NCBI RefSeq assembly: GCF_001045555.1
Contig: NZ_LFBU01000002.1
Coordinates: 372,001 to 436,000, forward strand
Length of the DNA stretch: 64,000 nucleotides
Direction of reading: 5' to 3'
Source of the DNA: Marinobacter subterrani
GTDB taxonomy: Bacteria; Pseudomonadota; Gammaproteobacteria; Pseudomonadales; Oleiphilaceae
The translations under genes were made by a program, and so were the position numbers. The notes beneath the pieces are model-generated. The model saw only the letters and a program-made list of their open reading frames with translations, was not told the DNA's origin and made no database searches. Below, one piece after another: positions 61,914-64,000 of the stretch. How positions within the stretch are numbered: the first letter of the stretch is position 1; each line of letters starts with the position of its first letter.

Positions 61914-62693
61914 ATGGACGAACAGATGCTAAAGCCGGGAGACCGGGACTACGTGGGGGCACTGGCCTCGGGGCTGGAGGTGTTGCAGGCCTTTGATGCC
62001 GAGCATCCCCGCATGACTCTGAGCGAAGTGGCGGCGCGAACCGACATGGACCGGGCAAAGGCACGGCGTTTCCTGTTGACTCTGCATGCCCTGGGATTTG
62101 TTAAGCGCAATGGCCGGCAGTTCGAGCTGACCCCGAGGGTATTGCAACTGGGTTATGCCTATCAGGCGTCGAACCAGTATCGGGCGGTGATTCAGCAATA
62201 CCTGGAAGACATCACCGCTGAGCTTGGGGAGTCATCCTCGCTGGCGGTACTGGACGGTGACGACGTGGTCTACGTGGTGCGTTCCTCGGCGAGGCACCGG
62301 TTAATGGCGATTACTCTGTCGGTAGGCACTCGCTTGCCAGCCGCTTATACCTCCATGGGGCGGGTGTTGCTGGCGCAGTTGTCGGAAGCGGAACGGGAGG
62401 CCTTTCTGGCCAGGGTAACGCTTGAGGCGTATACGGCTTCCTCTGTAACCACTGTGGAGGCTCTGCGAGAAGAGATCCTCAAAGTCCGGACCCAGGGCTA
62501 TGCCGTGGTCGATCAGGAACTGGATTCGGGTTTGCGTTCGGTGGCGGTGCCGGTATTTGCCGGTAGCGGTGAGTTGCTGGGCGCAATTAACATCAGCACC
62601 AACGCGGCGCGGGTGGATATGGATAGGTTGATGGGGGTGTATTTGCCGCGTTTGCAGCAGGTGGCGGAGGCGGTGCATCGCACGACGCGATGA
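61914..62693 (+). CDS. pcaR: IclR-family activator PcaR
   Basis: Regulator of the beta-ketoadipate genes, 259 residues. An N-terminal winged helix (about 15-75, with ASGLEVLQAFDAEHPRMTLSEVAARTDMDRAKARRFLLTL) is followed by the IclR effector domain with AYTSMGRVLLAQLSEAE. The wording is typical of PcaR/PobR-type IclR proteins, which respond to beta-ketoadipate or related acids. GAAGGAGCGGG precedes the ATG. It is divergent from pcaIJFD, with boxes for both promoters in the 198-base gap. Confidence 0.93.
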   Translation: MDEQMLKPGDRDYVGALASGLEVLQAFDAEHPRMTLSEVAARTDMDRAKARRFLLTLHALGFVKRNGRQFELTPRVLQLGYAYQASNQYRAVIQQYLEDITAELGESSSLAVLDGDDVVYVVRSSARHRLMAITLSVGTRLPAAYTSMGRVLLAQLSEAEREAFLARVTLEAYTASSVTTVEALREEILKVRTQGYAVVDQELDSGLRSVAVPVFAGSGELLGAINISTNAARVDMDRLMGVYLPRLQQVAEAVHRTTR

Positions 62694-62739
62694 CCCTATC
62701 GGATTAGAGTGGTCAGGTTCGTCGCCCAACACACTTCTG

Positions 62740-63642
62740 TCACGGATACCTTCCGGTCAACCGGTTCTGCACCAACTCATCCAGAATGGTGTTGGCCAGA
62801 CGCATCACCGCATTGGGGTTTTCGCCTTTTCGCCGGGACGCAATCACCGGTGTGGTGATGTTGTCGTCTTCCAGTGGCATGTAATCAATCCCTTCCCGGT
62901 GCAGCCGTCGAACCTGCTCGGGGACCAGGGTGAACCCCATGTCGGAGGCCACCAGAGACAGCGCGGTCTGCACATCATTCACTTGCTGGATCACATTGAC
63001 CCGTAACCCTCTGCGGTGAAACAGGCCCAGGGTGATGTCGGCAAAGTTCGGCCCCGGCCCGGACGGAAACGTGACCATGGGCCAGCCGGCCAGTTCCGTC
63101 ATGGACGGCGGGTGCCGGGTGAGTAGATGGCCGGCGGGCAAGGCGGCGATCAAGGGCTCGTCGAACAGCAGTTCCTGGTCCACGTCCGGATCGTCAATCC
63201 GCACCCTGCCGAAGCCGATGTCGATTTTGCCATTTTTCAGGGCGTCCACCTGTTCCCGGGTTTTCAGTTCATGGAGGATGATCTCCAGGTTCTTGTTGCG
63301 GCGCAGGCGCCGGACCATCAGCGGCAACTGGCCGTAGAATACAGACGGCACAAAGCCGATGGAGAAAACGGTTTTGCGATGCTGGGCAATCCGTCGGGTG
63401 TCCTCCACCGTGGCCTCGACTTTATGCAGTATCTGGCGCGCCTGCTCCAGGAAGTATTCGCCACCGGACGTCAGCTCCAGGCCCCGGGGTTTGCGAAGAA
63501 ACAGTGCGACGCCTACCTCTTCTTCAAGCTGTTTGATCTGTCGGGTCAGGGGTGGTTGCGCGATGAACAGCTTTTCCGCCGCCCGAGTCAGGTTAAGCTC
63601 TTCGGCCGCCGCCACGAAGTACCGCAGGTGTCTCAGCTCCAT
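62740..63642 (-). CDS. catR: LysR-family regulator CatM/BenM/CatR-like
   Basis: Activator of catechol-branch genes, 300 residues. The N-terminus MELRHLRYFVAAAEELNLTRAAEKLFIAQPPLTRQIKQLEEEVG is the standard CatM/BenM/CatR start, and the effector domain (about 90-270) should bind cis,cis-muconate. It is divergent from catB, with an exact ATAC-N7-GTAT site between them that overlaps its own ribosome site. CatR, CatM and BenM cannot be told apart from sequence alone. Confidence 0.9.
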   Translation of the reverse strand: MELRHLRYFVAAAEELNLTRAAEKLFIAQPPLTRQIKQLEEEVGVALFLRKPRGLELTSGGEYFLEQARQILHKVEATVEDTRRIAQHRKTVFSIGFVPSVFYGQLPLMVRRLRRNKNLEIILHELKTREQVDALKNGKIDIGFGRVRIDDPDVDQELLFDEPLIAALPAGHLLTRHPPSMTELAGWPMVTFPSGPGPNFADITLGLFHRRGLRVNVIQQVNDVQTALSLVASDMGFTLVPEQVRRLHREGIDYMPLEDDNITTPVIASRRKGENPNAVMRLANTILDELVQNRLTGRYP

Positions 63643-63644
63643 CC

Positions 63645-63659
63645 ATACCTCCAGGGTAT
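63645..63659. promoter_or_regulatory. CatM/BenM-type operator ATAC-N7-GTAT
   Basis: ATACCTCCAGGGTAT has five-base inverted arms and fits both ATAC-N7-GTAT and the LysR T-N11-A rule. It lies about 90 bases upstream of catB. It overlaps the GGAGG ribosome site of the divergent regulator gene, starting two bases before that gene's ATG. Confidence 0.75.
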
Positions 63660-63748
63660 CGGTTTGTACTTAATCAATATTGGTTCATGTCCGTGAAACT
63701 TCGTACTGTTCGAATTACAGGCATTTTAACTTGCGATTCGGAGAGCCC

Positions 63749-64000
63749 ATGTCCGCTACCATTCAGTCCATCGAAGCCATTTTGGTCGATATCCCGACCA
63801 TCCGGCCGCACAAACTATCGATGACAACCATGGGGGTTCAGACCATGGTGATTGTGCGGATAAAGGATTCCAGCGGCCTCGAAGGTCTGGGTGAAGCGAC
63901 CACCATCGGTGGCCTGGCCTATGGCCCGGAAAGCCCTGAAAGCGTGAAACTTACCATTGACACCTATTTCAGGCCGCAACTGATCGGGCAGCCTTCGGAT
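63749..64000 (+). CDS. catB: Muconate cycloisomerase (5' part)
   Basis: First 84 codons of an enolase-superfamily muconate cycloisomerase, cut by the window end. SIEAILVDIPTIRPHKLSMTTMG (about 7-29) and GLGEATTIGGLAYGPESPES (about 47-66) are CatB N-terminal capping-domain signatures. It converts cis,cis-muconate to muconolactone in the catechol branch. GGAGAG lies just before the ATG. Downstream catC and catA would be expected outside the window. Confidence 0.93.
   Translation, partial: MSATIQSIEAILVDIPTIRPHKLSMTTMGVQTMVIVRIKDSSGLEGLGEATTIGGLAYGPESPESVKLTIDTYFRPQLIGQPSD

Overview
The window looks like a chromosomal segment of a marine gammaproteobacterium, most like Marinobacter. This is inferred from the gene families present (N-type ATPase, Anbu cluster, DASH cryptochrome, DcaP-type porin, beta-ketoadipate genes) and the high G+C coding style. 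No database search was run. Coding density is high and no gap between genes exceeds 300 bases. I saw no rRNA, tRNA, CRISPR array or insertion sequence.

Layout. 1-5141: an N-type (alternative) F1Fo-ATPase operon, entered at its epsilon subunit; the beta subunit should lie just upstream. 5231-9531: an RND efflux adaptor and pump. 9544-11170: a membrane diguanylate cyclase and a small K+ channel. 11328-19792: one tight operon holding a second RND adaptor and pump, an ABC ATPase, an FtsX-type permease and an AttH/CrtC-like lipoprotein. 19789-23761: the Anbu (ancestral proteasome-like) cluster with transglutaminase, alpha-E and ATP-grasp proteins. 23847-25055: an ammonium transporter with a sigma-54/NtrC-type promoter. 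25282-27005: a PomAB-like stator pair. 27042-32043: a YkvA-like protein, a PEP-CTERM protein, a carotenoid/retinoid-type FAD enzyme, a methyltransferase-like protein and a DASH cryptochrome. 32170-36826: a first branched-chain-type ABC importer whose binding protein has a Tat signal. 37114-39732: an SDR, a NemR/AcuR-like TetR regulator and glutathione-dependent formaldehyde dehydrogenase, with matching operators at two promoters. 39858-42269: a LysR regulator diverging from DoxX and a LigB-type dioxygenase. 42275-44025: a second MotA/MotB-like pair. 44181-51754: AraC and IclR regulators, a DcaP-like porin and a second branched-chain-type ABC importer.

51956-58900 is the most unusual part. A 741-residue polymorphic-toxin-like gene and a small partner gene (putative immunity) have been tandemly duplicated in a unit of about 3.18 kb that also carries part of pcaD. 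The second copy is an orphan module lacking the first 137 toxin codons. The toxin body and the pcaD portion are almost identical between copies. The last ~100 toxin residues and the first half of the partner protein differ strongly and in parallel. This looks like a two-cassette toxin/immunity locus in which homologous recombination could swap the specificity tip.

58112-64000: beta-ketoadipate pathway genes pcaD, pcaF, pcaJ and pcaI, divergent from pcaR with three PcaR-like boxes, then a CatM/BenM-type regulator divergent from the start of catB. The porin and second ABC importer next door may feed aromatic compounds into this pathway (inference).
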